Both the position numbers and the translations under genes were made by a program. Below are positions 42,793-55,235 of a DNA stretch of 64,000 nucleotides, piece after piece. The stretch comes from Phaseolus vulgaris (taxonomy: Eukaryota; Streptophyta; Magnoliopsida; Fabales; Fabaceae). How positions within the stretch are numbered: the first letter of the stretch is position 1; every line of letters starts with the position of its first letter. The notes beneath the pieces are model-generated. The model ran no database searches. It saw only the letters and a list, made by a program, of their open reading frames with translations, and had not been told where the DNA came from. The stretch lies in NCBI RefSeq assembly GCF_000499845.2, contig NC_023749.2, forward strand, positions 18,605,138-18,669,137, read 5' to 3'.

Positions 42793-43736
42793 TGTTCCGG
42801 CCGGTTGACCTGGGTCGTTCTTATGCGTGGCTTGTTCTAACGAGCTAGGGCACCTTCGTTCTGCTTCGTCTGAGTACCTGAAAAAGAAGAACAAAGGGGC
42901 GTCCTCGCGGCCGTTTGCACTTCGACGATCAAGTCAGCTAGCGAGAAACACCAAAGTAACTAGAAACTGTATAATAATCTCAATGACTGGAACTGTGTGG
43001 CTAAACTGTGTTGCCCTAATTGCCTTGTGCTCACAGCTGGGTGCGCCGTCAAGAACAACTAGGGTCTAGTGTTCTGTGTAATTATGAAAGCGTACCTTAC
43101 TAGGGCTCTTTGTGCCCTTTATATAGGTGAAAACTAGGGTTTACCTCTGCGTTGCTTGCTATTATCTAGGGTTCCTTGGAGAAGGTCCTTGCGCCGCTAT
43201 CTTTAGGATCTTAGTATATCCGGCCCATGGACTTCCCTTATCTGGAGTGCAATGTATAACCTTGCGGCCACTTGGGCTTTAACTTAAGCGTTGTATTTCT
43301 CGCGCCATCATACCATTTGGGCGCCAACTCATGTGCCCCAGTCACTGGTTACTTGCCCTGGGTATGTCTACTTTTCTCTCGTACCATGCACGTGGTCTAA
43401 CCCCTGGTTATGGCCCTCTCATGGGTCGTATCTGTTCCAGGGTCTCCCAGCGGTGGCGTGGATACTTCACGAGTCAGGATATCCCCTACTGGTCCTAGAA
43501 CTTGTGGCCTTGAAGCCACCTTTCTCTGTTACTGTTCTGAGCTGTCAAGGCCCGATGTCTCTCTTGGGCGAAGTCTCTCTTGGGCGATGTCTTACTTGGG
43601 CGACGTCTCGCTTGGGCGACGTCTTGCTTAGGCGATGTCCTTCTCTTGGCGATGACCCATCTTGGCGGTGACACACGACGACTACGTTGACTTCTTGACC
43701 ACCTACCTTTCTCTTGTCCACGTCATCACACCCGAT
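42793..43736 (-). repeat. 3' LTR of element A
   Basis: The plus-strand edge TGTTCCGGCCGG is the inverted CCGGCCGGAACA end. About 15 nt at the other terminus (GACCTGGACGGTACA expected on plus) are replaced by CTAAG next to the polypurine tract. Contains repeated CTTGGGCGA(C/T)GTCT words (43555-43640), which give ORFs without meaning. Confidence 0.8.
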
Positions 43737-44589
43737 CTAAGAAGCCCCCCAGTCTTGAGCTGATAACTTGTTTTCAGCAAAAAGACTAAGAAGTTCACTG
43801 TTCCATTTTCTTCTTCAATACATATAAATGTGCGCATGGTTTCGCTTTTATCTGTTGTGTAATCATCTGATATAACTGACTAACTCTTGCTTTAAAGAAA
43901 TCGACTTAGCGCCAATTGGTGCTTAGCTCTATGAAAATCAACTTAACTGGACAAACTATTAGTTTATAACAATAACATTTAACACAAAATCACTTACTGG
44001 GCAGTAGGCGCGGGTCATTCTTAGTATCTGAAATCTAGCTCGCCTGATCTGCCAAATGCCATGCGCATTTCTATGTCATCGCCTCAAACTCTGCTAACTT
44101 AGTTTTCGCCGTGTACTTCTTCTTTCGAGCTTCAATCACAAAGTCGCAGGCTTCTTTGGATGCTATTTTCCTTTTTATTTGCCAAGGCGTCCTCTGGGGA
44201 GCGGCTTCATATCTTGAACTATCAATCTGGGAGGAGAGCTGCCTTTGACGGACCCCCTCTGCCTTCCCTGAGCCTTTAATTTGAAACGACTTGATCTGGG
44301 TAGTGAGGTGTCTTTTACGGACCTACCTTAGCCACCCTGTGACTTCTTACCCCCTGATAACTTATCTGTTGTGTGATCACCTGATAACTCGGTTGGTTTC
44401 TCTCAACCCAATTAACTTGGCACAAACTGATGCTTAATTTTCTGGCAATCCACTTATCTTAAACAAATGGTTAGTCTATAGCAATAACATTTGGCACAAA
44501 ATTACTTACTGAGCAGTAGGCGGGAGTTATTTTTAGCATCTGAAATCTCGCATGCCTGATCTACCAAGTGACATGTGTATTTCTAGGTC

Positions 44590-45880
44590 GTCGCCTAAGA
44601 CTTTGTTGGCCTGGTTTTGCACTGAGGACTTTCGAACTTGCCTCAATTTGCTTAAGCAAAGAGGTCTTGTACTCTGTTCTTGCCTGAACTCACTCTGAGG
44701 TGAGAAAGACTTTATCTGGCCTGAACTCGCTCGACGGCGAGAAGGACTTTATCTGGCCTGAACTCGCTCGACGGCGAGAAGGACTTTATCTGGCCTGAAC
44801 TCGCTCGACGGCGAGAAGGACTTTATCTGGCCTGAACTCGCTCGACGGCGAGAAGGACTTTATCTTGCCTGAACTCGCTCGACGGCGAGAAGGACTTTAT
44901 CTTGCCTGAACTCGCTCGACGGCGATAAGGACTTTCTCTGGTGCCTCAACTTGCCCAGGGCTACCTTTCCCCTGGATGCACTGAGGACTTTCAATCTCAT
45001 CTTGCCTGAACTCACTCGAGGGTGAGGAGGACTTTCTCTGGTGCCTCAACTTGCCCAGGGCTACCTTTCCCCTGGATGCACTGAGGACTTTAAATCTCAT
45101 CTTGCCTGAACTCACTCGAGGGTGAGGAGGACTTTCTCTGGTACCGGGGCTAGCTATTCGTACTTGAGGAGGGGGCGTCCCGAAGGAATCCCTTAACCCC
45201 TGCTCAAGGACTAGGCGCCCGGGTTTGAACTGTTATCTGGTACGGGGGCTAGCTATTCATACTTGAGGAGGGGGCGTCCCGAAGGAGTCCCTTAACCCCT
45301 GCTCAAGGACTAGGCGCCCGAATTTTAACTCATACTGGACATACCTGTCATCTTGCTCTGAACTCTCGCCTATACTCGTTCTTGGCGAGTAGGACTTCTT
45401 AATCCGTTCTCGCCTATACTCGCTCTAGGCGAGTAGGACTTTTTATTCTGTTCTCGCCTATACTCGCTCTAGGCGAGTAGGACTTAAAACTTAACTTTCA
45501 CCTCCGATTGCCAGGTGGCGACAAGGACTTAAAAACTTTATACTTGTGCCTCCGATCGCTAGGTGGCGATGAGGACTTAAAAACTTTATACTTGTGCCTC
45601 CGATCGCTAGGTGGCGATGAGGACTTAAAAACTTTATACTTGTGCCTCCGATTGCTAGGTGGCGATGAGGACTTAAAAACTTTATACTAGTGCCTCTGAT
45701 CGTCGAGTGGCGATGAGGACTTAAAAAACTTAACCTTTGCCTCCGATCGCCAAGCGGCGATGAGGACTTAAAAAACTTTATACTAGTGCCTCCGATCGCC
45801 GAGTGGCGATGAGGACTTAAAAACTTAACTTGTGCCTCCAATCGCCATATGGCGATGAGGAGTTAAAACATTATGCTTTA
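44590..45880 (-). repeat. hairpin-module tandem arrays of element A
   Basis: From 44681 there are seven 37-bp units (CTCGCTCGACGGCGAG plus AAGGACTT). Two ~100-bp units follow (44937-45140), then two ~97-bp units (45142-45340, GGGGGCGTCCCGAAGG), three CGCCTATACTCGCTCTAGGC units (45366-45484) and eight ~48-bp units (45485-45870, CGATCG(C/T)...GGCGATGAGGACTT). Each unit is an inverted repeat next to AGGACTT on the plus strand (AAGTCCT in element sense). Confidence 0.85.
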
Positions 45881-46009
45881 AAACCTTGTACTGAATGCAT
45901 GCCATAATCTTTAAACTGTTGCCTTAAATCTCACAAAAGCGATAAGGTCTTTTTTCTGAAAACTTAAAACGGTAAGCATGCGAACTTAAATAACTTGGAA
46001 ACTTTGATA

Positions 46010-46262
46010 AAACTGTTTTAACTGAAACCACTTCTTAAAGAGTGCCCCCTTGAAAAACTGCTTTAACTGAAACTACTTCTTAAAGAGTGCCCCCTTGAAA
46101 AACTGCTTTAACTGAAACTACTTCCTAAAGAGTGCCCCCTTGAAAAACTGCTTTAACTGAAACTACTTCTTAAATAGTGCCCCCTTGAAAAAAATGCTTT
46201 AACTGAAACTACTTCTTAAAGAGTGCCCCTTGAAAAACTGCTTTAACTGAAACTACTTCTAA
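46010..46262 (-). repeat. 44-bp tandem repeat of element A, six copies
   Basis: Unit AAAACTGCTTTAACTGAAAC followed by TACTTCTTAAAGAGTGCCCC. Element B has only about two copies at 55021-55090. Confidence 0.85.
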
Positions 46263-46382
46263 TTGTTACCTTGGCGATCTGGTCTTGTGTCTCGCCGTCC
46301 AAAGTTTTCCCCAGCTTAAACGTCTTGCCGTTGATCTTCTTCTCAAGCCACTCCTCGACTGGCTGAGGTCTCTTCTCGTTGG

Positions 46383-46751
46383 TTAACTCCAATGGTAGAC
46401 TTTAGCCCTTCTATCTCCGTCTGAGAATCGTATTTCCTTGATCAAGAAACCTCTCACCTGCAAAGACAAGGGGCAAACCAAAACAGTGGCGAGCGGCGAC
46501 TTGAGAGTCGCTACGGACCTGTTCAAAGGCTCGAACCACAACGGTGGCGAGCTGCGATCAAGGGTGCCCATGTCCAGATTGTCTCTGAGCCAAGGGTCAG
46601 TGCACATGAGTCGTAATGTACCTGTTAGAGGAGTTGTCCTGATGGCTTGACTTTTCATCGACAGGCTTTGTCGTCCAACACTTCTATGACCCTGCATGGT
46701 GTAAAAGTTTGATGTTGTACTGCCCTTTACCGTCGAGCTACGGTAGGACAT
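46383..46751 (-). other. open frame shared by elements A and B (A copy, 122 codons)
   Basis: MSYRSSTVKGSTTSNFYTMQ...; the first ~85 codons are nearly the same as the frame at 54531-54872 in element B, after which the frames diverge. No known domain. Because the DNA of A and B is so similar, shared openness is weak evidence for coding. Confidence 0.25.
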
Positions 46752-46989
46752 AATAATTTGTCATTCTCGACACACGAGTTCTGTAAAATTTGTCAAAGTT
46801 GATCTTTTTTGCATGTTGTAGATCGTGAACTAGTACACCAGGTAAGTTCCCAGGAAAGAGAGGTGGGTCACCAACGGACATGCTTAAATACCAAGTCTTT
46901 CCTCGCCAGAACTTTCCTAGACATGTACTTTTTCACTACTATGCTCTATGACCAGCAACAAGAATAACTTCTCTACTGTGAGAGATCAT

Positions 46990-48310
46990 GATCATGATAA
47001 CAATATCACAACAAATTTAAATGATAATTAATCGTTCACGTCATCTTCAGAGTAACATGATAACAGATTCTTAAATATCTGTTATTTCCATGATAATATG
47101 ATAGCCTATTCAAATAATAATTATATCTTTCATCTTCAGAATAACATGATAGCAGGTAAAATATCTTTTTCATCTTCTATCTACAGAATAATATCACCAC
47201 AAATAAGATATTTCTTTATCTTTTATGCAACAGATATAATATCACAACAAATAAAATTTAATAACGCAACAGATATAATATTACAACAAATAAAATTTAA
47301 TATACAACAGATATAATATTACAACTGATAAAATTTCTCTTTATCTTTTATCCCCAGAATAATATCACAATATTTTCACAAAATATCGCAACAGATGAAA
47401 TATCTTTTTATCTTTTATCTCCAACATAATACCTCAACAGATAAAATATTTCTTTATCTTTTATCTCCAGAATAATATATTTCTTTATCTTTTATCTCTA
47501 AAATAATATCTCATAAGATAAAATATTTATTTATCTTTTATCTCCAGAATAATATATTTCTTTATCTTTTATCTCTAAAATAATATCTCAACAGATAAAA
47601 TATTTATTTATCTTTTATCTCCAGAATAATATATTTCTTTATCTTTTATCTCTAAAATAATATCTCAACAGATAAAATATTTCTTTATCTTTTATCTCCA
47701 AAATAATATCACAACAAACAAAATATCTCTACAAATAAAATATTTCTTTATCTTTTATCTCCAAAATAATATCACAACAAACAAAATATCTCTACAAATA
47801 AAATATTTTTTTATCTTTTATCTCTAAAATAATATTACAACAAACAAAATATCTCTTCATTTTTTATCTCCAGAATAATATCACAACAAATAAAACATCT
47901 CTTTATCTTTTATCTCCAAAATAATATCTCAACAAATAAAATATCTCTTTATCTTTTATCTCTAATATAATATATTTCTTTATCTTTTATTTCTAGAATA
48001 ATATCTTTCTTTATCTTTTATCTCTAAAATAATATATTTCTTTATCTTTTATCTCTAGATTATCTTTTACCTTTGGAATAATATCACAACAGATAAAATA
48101 TTCCATTATCTTTTATCTTCATAATAATATCATAACAAATATAATATCACAACAAATAAAATATTTTTTTTATCTTTTATCTTATAGTAATATCACAACA
48201 AATATAATATCACAACAAATAAAATATTTCTTTATCTTTTATCTCTAGATTATCTTTTATCTTTGGAATAATATCGCAACAGATAAAATATCTTTTTTAT
48301 CTTTGTTACC
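46990..48310 (-). repeat. AT-rich minisatellite of element A
   Basis: About 1.3 kb of variable units built from TTTCTTTATCTTTTATCTC and AGAATAATATC(T/A)CAACA. The same satellite, inverted, is in element B (53390-54210). Confidence 0.85.
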
Positions 48311-48989
48311 TTTTCTGGGCTGACCAACATCTGAGTTGAGCTCACGACTCACCTCTTTGTGCCCAATCACCGATGACCTCCCCCGAACCCTTGGGTCGAG
48401 CTGACGGGCTCTCCTGCATGGTGCTCATGCCCTTGTCTTACCTGGCACTAGGTAACCATTTACTCACGGGGCGGCTATACTCGAGTGGTTGCACTGACAC
48501 CGAGCTAGGTTGACTTTACCTGTGTTGTGCTTAAACAAATCAACAAACAGATTAATTCCACAGAGCGCCTATGCTCGTACTTATACCGAGCTAGGTCAAC
48601 TTATCATGTGCCAATTCAGATAAATCAACAAAGTTAAACGCATCATCTTCCAAGAACAGATTTATCACACATTGTTCAAAGAGAAAGCATTAAGCACGAA
48701 TATCTTAGTTGAAATACAACTAAGGTTTGCCACATTCCACGCTCAAGGAATGGCCTTAACTGGTCAGCCTTGGCTTCTTCATTCACTGATTGGAGGGCTT
48801 CTCCACGATTTGTTGTTTGGTCATCTCTTCGCTCCTAGTGCGTGCGGGTCTCATGTTCGTGGTTTCTGGAAGCCCCCCTTGACTATCTGCGATTTGAGGG
48901 CTGGAACTAGGTTGGAAACTGTAACTGGAACTGAAAAACTTGTGTGGTGGGACTGATGTTTTATATCGAGCCCCACGGTGGGCGCCAAA

Positions 48990-49839
48990 TGTTCCGGCCG
49001 GTTGACCTGGGTCGTCTTTATGAGTGGCTTGTCCCCACGAGCTAGAGCACCTTCGTTCTGCCTTGTCTACGAGTACCTGAAAAAGAAGAACAAAGGGGCG
49101 CCCTCGCGGCCGTTTGCACTCCGACGATCAAGTCAGCTAGCGAGAAACACCAAAGTGACTAGAGACTGTATGATTATCTCAATGACTGGAACTGTGTTGC
49201 CCTAATTGCCTTGTGCTCACAGCTGGGTGTGCCGTCAAGAAAAACTAGGGTTTAGTGCTTTGTATAACTATGAAAGCGTACCTTACTAGGGCTCTTCGTG
49301 CCCTTTATATAGGTGAAAAACTAGGGTTTACCTCTGCGTTGCTTGCTATTATCTAGGGTTCCTTGGAGAAGGTCCTTGCGCTGCTATCTTTAGGATCTTA
49401 GCGTATCCGGCCCATGGACTTCCCTTATCTGGAGTGCAATGTATAACCTTGCGGCCACTTGGGCTTTAACTTAAGCGCTGTATTTCTCGCGCCATCATAC
49501 CATTTGGGCGCCAACTCATGTGCCCCAGTCACTGGTTACTTGCCCTGGGTATGTCTACTTTTCTCTCGTACCATGCACGTGGTCTAACCCCTGGTTATGG
49601 CCCTCTCATGGGTCGTATATGTTCCAGGGTCTCCCAGCGGTGGCGTGGATACTTCACGAGTCAGGATATCCCCTACTGATCCTAGAACTTGTGGCCTTGA
49701 AGCCACCTTTCTCTGTTACTGTTCTGAGCTGTCAAGGCCCGATGTCTCTCTTGGGCGATGTCTCTCTTGGGCGACGTCTCGCTTGGGCGACGTCTTGCTT
49801 AGGCGATGTCCTTCTCTTGGGCGATGACCCATCTTGGCG
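48990..49839 (-). repeat. 5' LTR of element A, truncated
   Basis: Begins (plus) TGTTCCGGCCGG directly after the inverted PBS and follows the 42793 LTR until CCATCTTGGCG at 49839. Its outer end is missing, joined to element C. Confidence 0.8.
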
Positions 49840-51262
49840 TCTCCCGATTCACCGGTCAGAAACGCGAACGAACGGTAAAGTCTTCGATTTTGCCGATTGA
49901 AACTCGCGCTAACGGCGAAAAACCTTGATTCTCCGAACAAGAACTCAAACGAACGGGAAAAAACTTCAATTCACCGAACAAAACTCAAGCAAGCGGTGAA
50001 AAACCTCAGACTACCGAACGAAAGCTCAAACGAACGGTGAAGAACGTCAAACTACCGATCAAAACTTCGAACGAACGATGAAAAACCTCAAACTACCGAA
50101 CGAAAGCTCAAACGGACGGTGAAGAACGTCAAACTACCGATCAAAACTTCGAACGAACGGTGAAAAACGCCGATACACCGAACGAAAATCCAAAAGAACG
50201 GTGGAAAACGCCGAAAATGGTTGCACCCGCACACAACCACACCAAAATCTCAGAAACGTCAAGAACTCACGCTGTGGATGGGAAACAGGTTTTACACGGC
50301 CCCACGGTGGGCGCCTGATGATCCTGCCGGTTGACTCGAACGCAAGAGTCTTGCCACGTCAATGGTTTCTCCTTCTGGATCGGCTTTGCACCACATTAGC
50401 TTCCGTCCTTCACACCTCGATTCTCCTCAAGAACCTGAAAAAGACAGAGTGGCGCCGCTGCGGCCGATCGCGCTCCGACGCTCAAGTCAGTGACTAAATC
50501 ACCAAATACTAAGAGAGAAAAGCTAAAACTCAAGGAACCGTGCAAATGTTCTCTCAGCGTGCTCAAGTGTTCTCAAAAGCGTAAAGAAGTGTTCTAAACG
50601 CGCGTACCTCAGAAGTTCGTTAGAATTCCTTATATACCTGCGCACTTTCTCTCTCCTAACGGTTACACCTCTGGACACGTGGCTCGCATCCAACTGTACA
50701 CGTGTCACCATCTGGAGTGTCCTCTACTTGAGCGTCACTTCTACTCTTCAGGCTGTTCGACTAAGTTACCCATGCAAGGAGTAACTCGGTGCATAGCTGC
50801 CTGGGAGCGCGATCTCTTCTAGTGGCGAGCACGGGGTGTCACCATGCACACTTTCTCTGTGGTCTCGCCTGCCGCTATCACGATCTGCATTACTTGCTCA
50901 TCGTGCATGTTCTGGTAAACTGTTCCCTTGCCTCAACCTCTGGCTAGGGAATGATCATCTGATAACTCCGTCCTTCGTACTCGTACCCTTTGAAGGCCCT
51001 AAGCAAGCCTTCCTGATCTTTCGGCGATGTCCCCCTCGGCGATCTCTGACCACTTGGTCGCCTAAGCTCACATACGGCGACTATGACACAAACCTGGTGA
51101 CCGCCGATTAGACATGCTAGAGATCAGAGCACGCCAACTTAACAATTGGCGATTACACAGACTTCCCAATGTACTTCCCTTCTGTCAACCAGGTATTCTG
51201 CTCAACATGCCTATATTATCGCTTACTTCCACGTCATCACTCCCGACTACTTGGTCGGTACA
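49840..51262 (-). mobile_element. related LTR element C, 5' part only (minus strand)
   Basis: A 947-bp LTR (50316-51262; minus strand reads TGTACCGACCAAG...CCGGCAGGATCA), PBS (50315-50300, GGCGCCCACCGTGGGG) and about 460 bp of interior ending abruptly against element A. It shares terminal motifs and PBS with A and B but little else. The right flank is TTGAC; no partner TSD is available. Confidence 0.75.
49855..50205 (-). repeat. 41-bp tandem array in element C
   Basis: About eight units of 41 bp. Each begins ACCGA(A/T)C and has GAACG(G/A)TGAA in the middle, so ACCG and CGGT face each other as a potential stem. Confidence 0.8.
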
Positions 51263-51820
51263 TTGACCTGAGCCAATCATCCTCCCCGTAGCCAAGTCCT
51301 GCAAGACGCAATCATGTGAAAAAAGAACAACACAACAATTTAGTGAACTGGTTATCTTACTAACGAACATGAGATTTAAATTAAAAGAAGGAATGCAAAG
51401 AACATATTTGAGAGTGTGTGTGGATTAACATTTGGAACAAATGATGTTGAAGTGTGTGTGAAAACTTGTGAATCATATGTAATTTGATTGTTTCCTCTGT
51501 TATGCAAAATCCATGATTTCGTAAAAGCATAATTAATAGACGAGTTATGGGCAAACAGACATGCAACGTTTATAAACGCGTCACTTTTACCATTATGGTT
51601 GAGCATACCAGGTTTCTATCGGACTCGTTACTGGTGTCTTCTTTGTCAGACATGATCTCTTATTTAGTGGATAAAAATGGAGATCGGTGCTCTGATACCG
51701 CATAAGAAAATAGTATATAAGAGGACGGTAAGAAAAATATAAAAAAAAGGTATATAAGAAGATGGTAAGAAAAATGATAATGCCTTGTATATTTACATCA
51801 CTTCATTTATAAATACAAGT
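51263..51820 (-). pseudogene. Ty1/copia scrap: protease motif, gag start and PBS
   Basis: On the minus strand: GGTATCAGAGCACC (51699-51686; copia PBS), an ATG at about 51652 with MSDKEDTSNESDRN, then, after a deletion, NYAFTKSWIL, a degraded DSGA-type protease motif (HNRG) and QITYDSQVFTHTSTSFVPNV. The right part (51700-51820) may be LTR. It ends in CAAGT at the border of element B. Confidence 0.55.
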
Positions 51821-52697
51821 TGTACCGTCCAGGTCATCGGGTGTGATGACGTGGACAAGAGAAAGGTAGGTGGTCAAGAAGTCAACATAGTCGTCGTATA
51901 GTCAACATAGTCAACGTAGTCGCCGTATGTAGAAGCGGCGTTCTTCAGTATAAATAATCGGTTATCACCGAGATGTGTCACCGCCAAGATGGATCATCGC
52001 CCATCGCCCAAGAGAAGCATCGCGCAAAGTAAGACATCGCCCTAAAGCTGGGTGGCGGCACTGTGGGACCCTCCGCACAGAATAAATGATCGAGTCAAAG
52101 GGGCACGTGGCAATGCCCACGTGCTCATTAAAGATATCCAGGGAAGGCTGCATGCATGACGCGTGATTAGTTAGGGCACCCACAGAGTATGATGGCGCGA
52201 GAGATACAACGCTCAAGTTAGAGCCCAAGTGGCCATAAGGTTATACATTGCACTCCAGATAAGGGAAGTCCATGGGCCGGATACGCTAAGATCCTAAAGA
52301 TAGCGGCGCAAGGACCTTCTCCAAGGAACCCTAGATAATAGCAAGCAACGCAGAGGTAAACCCTAGTTTTTCACCTATATAAAGGGCACGAAGAGCCCTA
52401 GTAAGGTACGCTTTCATAGTTATACAAAGCACTAAACCCTAGTTGTTCTTGACGGCACACCCAGCTGTGAGCACAAGGCAATTAGGGCAACACAGTTCCA
52501 GTCATTGAGATAATCATACAGTCTCTAGTCACTTTGGTGTTTCTCGCTAGCTGACTTGATCGTCGGAGTGCAAACGGCCGCGAGGGCGCCCCTTTGTTCT
52601 TCTTTTTCAAGTACTCGTAGACAAGGCAGAACGAAGGTGCTCTAGCTCGTGGGGACAAGCCACTCATAAAGACGACCCAGGTCAACCGGCCGGAACA
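51821..52697 (+). repeat. 5' LTR of element B
   Basis: TGTACCGTCCAGG...CGGCCGGAACA, directly followed by the PBS. TATATAAA at 52376-52383 marks U3/R. Confidence 0.9.
52376..52383 (+). promoter_or_regulatory. TATA box of the element B 5' LTR
   Basis: TATATAAA in CACCTATATAAAGGGCACG. The same box is at 58477-58484 in the 3' LTR and, inverted, in both A LTRs (near 43120 and 49305). Confidence 0.7.
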
Positions 52698-52716
52698 TTT
52701 GGCGCCCACCGTGGGG
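52698..52716 (+). other. primer-binding site of element B
   Basis: TTTGGCGCCCACCGTGGGG, the gypsy (Tat/Ogre-like) PBS type. Confidence 0.75.
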
Positions 52717-53389
52717 CTCGATATAAAACATCAGTCCCACCACACAAGTTTTTCAGTTCCAGTTACAGTTTCCAACCTAGTTCCAGCCCTCAAATCGCAG
52801 ATAGTCAAGGGGGTCTTCCAGAAACCACGAACATGAGACCCGCACGCACTAGGAGCGAAGAGATGACCAAACAACAAATCGTGGAGAAGCCCTCCAATCA
52901 GTGAATGAAGAAGCCAAGGCTGACCAGTTAAGGCCATTCCTTGAGCGTGGAATGTGGCAAACCTTAGTTGTATTTCAGCTAAGATATTCGTGCTTAATGC
53001 TTTCTCTTTGAACAATGTGTGATAAATCTGTTCTTGGAAGATGATGCGTTTAACTTTGTTGATTTATCTGAATTGGCACATGATAAGTTGACCTAGCTCG
53101 GTATAAGTACGAGCATAGGCGCTCTGTGGAATTAATCTGTTTGTTGATTTGTTTAAGCACAACACAGGTAAAGTCAACCTAGCTCGGTGTCAGTGCAACC
53201 ACTTGAGTATAGCCGCCCCGTGAGTAAATGGTTACCTAGTGCCAGGTAAGACAGGGGCATGAGCGCCATGCAGGAGAGCCCGTCAGCTCGACCCAAGGGT
53301 TCGGGGGAGGTCATCGGTGATTGGGCACAAGAGGTGAGTCGTGAGCTCAACTCAGATGTTGGTCAGCCCAGAAAAGGTAACAAAGATAA

Positions 53390-54210
53390 AAGAAATATTT
53401 TATCTGTTGCGATATTATTCCAAAGATAAAAGATAATCTAGAGATAAAAGATAAATAAATATTTTATTTGTTGTGATATTATATTTGTTGTGATATTACA
53501 ATATATAAAAGATAAAGAAATATTTTATTTGTTGTGATATTATATTTGTTATGATATTATTATGAAGATAAAAGATAATGGAATATTTTATTTGTTGTGA
53601 TATTACTATAGATAAAAGATAAAGAAATATTTTATCTGTTGTGATATTATTCTAGAGATAAAAGATAAAGAAATATATTATTCTAGAGATAAAAGATAAA
53701 GAAATATATTATTCTAGAGATAAAAGATAAAGAAATATATTATTCTAGAGAAATATATTATTCTAGAGATAAAAGATAAAGAAATATATTGTTCTAGAGA
53801 TAAAAGATAAAGAAATATTTTATCTGTTGTGATATTATTCTACAGATAAAAGATAAAGAAATATATTATTCTAGAGATAAAAGATAAAGAAATATATTAT
53901 TTTAGAAAAGATAAAGAAATATTTTATCTGTTGAGATATTATTTTGGTGATAAAAGATAAATAAATATTTTATTTGTTGAATATTATTTTGGAGATAAGA
54001 GATAAAAGGATATTTTATCTATTGTGATATTATGCTGGAGATCAGAGATAAAAAGATATATTATCTATTGTGATATTATGCTGGAGATAAAAGATAAAAA
54101 GATATTTTATCTGTTGTGATATTATTATTAAGATATTGTGATATTATTCTGGAAATAAAAGATAAATAAATATTTTATCTGTTGTAATGTTATTCCCAAA
54201 GATAAATGAT
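53390..54210 (+). repeat. AT-rich minisatellite of element B
   Basis: Variable tandem units GATAAAAGATAAAGAAATAT with ATTATTCTAGA or TTTTATCTGTTGTGATATT. Shorter than its counterpart in element A (about 0.8 against 1.3 kb). Confidence 0.85.
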
Positions 54211-54530
54211 TATTATTTTTATCATGTTATTCTGAAGATGACGTGAACGATTAATTATCATTTAAATTTGTTGTGATATTGTTATCATGATCATGATCTC
54301 TCACAGTAGAGAAGTTATTCTTGTTGCTGGTCATAGAGCATAGTAGTGAAAAAGTACATGTCTAGGAAAGTTCTGGCGAGAAAAGACTTGGTATTTAAGC
54401 ATGTCCGTTGGTGACCCACCTCTCTTTCTTGGGAACTTACCTGGTGTACTAGTTCACGATCTACAACATGCAAAAAAGATCAACTTTGACAAATTTTGCA
54501 GAACTCGTGTGTCGAGAATGACAAATTATT

Positions 54531-54872
54531 ATGTCCTACCGTAGCTCGACGGTAAAGGGCAGTACAACATCAAACTTTTACACCATGCAGGGTCATAGAA
54601 GTGTTGGACGACAAAGCCTGTCGATGAAAAGTCAAGCCATCAGGACAACTCCTCTAACAGGTACATTACGACTCATGTGCACTGACCCTTGGCTCAGAGA
54701 CAATCTGGACATGGGCACCCTTGATCGCAACTCGCCACCGTTGTGGTTCGAGCCTTTGAAAAGGTCCGTAGCGACTCTCAAGTCGCCGCTTGCCACCGTT
54801 TTGGTTTGCCCCTTTGTCTTTGCAGGTGAGAGGTTTCTTGATCAAGGAAATACGATTCTTGCACGGAGATAG
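54531..54872 (+). other. open frame shared by elements A and B (B copy, 113 codons)
   Basis: See the frame at 46383-46751. A short Arg/Ser/Thr-rich product with no recognised domain. The C-terminus differs from the A copy through small indels. Probably not a protein gene. Confidence 0.25.
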
Positions 54873-55235
54873 AAGGGCTAAAGTCTACCATTGGAGTTAA
54901 CCAACGAGAAGAGGCCTCAGCCAGTCGAGGAGTGGCTTGAGAAGAAGATCAACGGCAAGACGTTTAAGCTGGGGAAAACTTTAGACGGCGAGACACAAGA
55001 CCAGATCGCCAAGGTAATAATTAGAAGTAGTTTCAGTTAAAGTAGTTTTTCAAGGGGCACTCTTTAAGAAGTAGTTTCAGCTAAAACAGTTTTATCAAAG
55101 TTTCCAAGTTATTTAAGTTCGCATGCTTATCGTTTTAAGTTTTCAGAAAAAAGACCTTATCGCTTTTATGAGATTTAAGGCAACGGTTTAAAGATTATGG
55201 CATGCATTCAGTACAAGGTTTTAAAGCATAATGTT

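Larger units (their letters stand above)
42793..49839 (-). mobile_element. LARD-like non-autonomous LTR element A (minus strand)
   Basis: Read on the minus strand: 5' LTR (49839-48990, truncated), PBS (48989-48971, TTTGGCGCCCACCGTGGGG), a non-coding interior with several tandem arrays, polypurine tract (about 43757-43740) and 3' LTR (43736-42793). No gag, pol or RT motif in any frame. Same family as element B at 51821-58798, in the opposite orientation. Confidence 0.85.

Noticed and set aside
43291..43671. 126-codon ORF, repeated at 49520-49900
   Set aside because: Lies within element A's LTRs, in the antisense direction, and includes a short CTTGGGCGA repeat; no domain.
45491..45841. 116-codon minus-strand ORF with repeated SPHRHLAIGGTSIKFL-like peptide
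   Set aside because: The peptide is only the translation of the ~48-bp hairpin repeat, whose length is a multiple of three; there is no start context or domain.
44697..45870. Direct repeats considered as a CRISPR-like array
   Set aside because: Repeats are contiguous or grade into one another with no unique spacers, they lie inside a plant LTR element, and no cas-like gene exists.
52731..53015. 94-codon minus-strand ORF conserved with 48672-48956
   Set aside because: Conserved only because elements A and B are sister copies; it runs antisense through the start of the element interior and has no recognisable domain.
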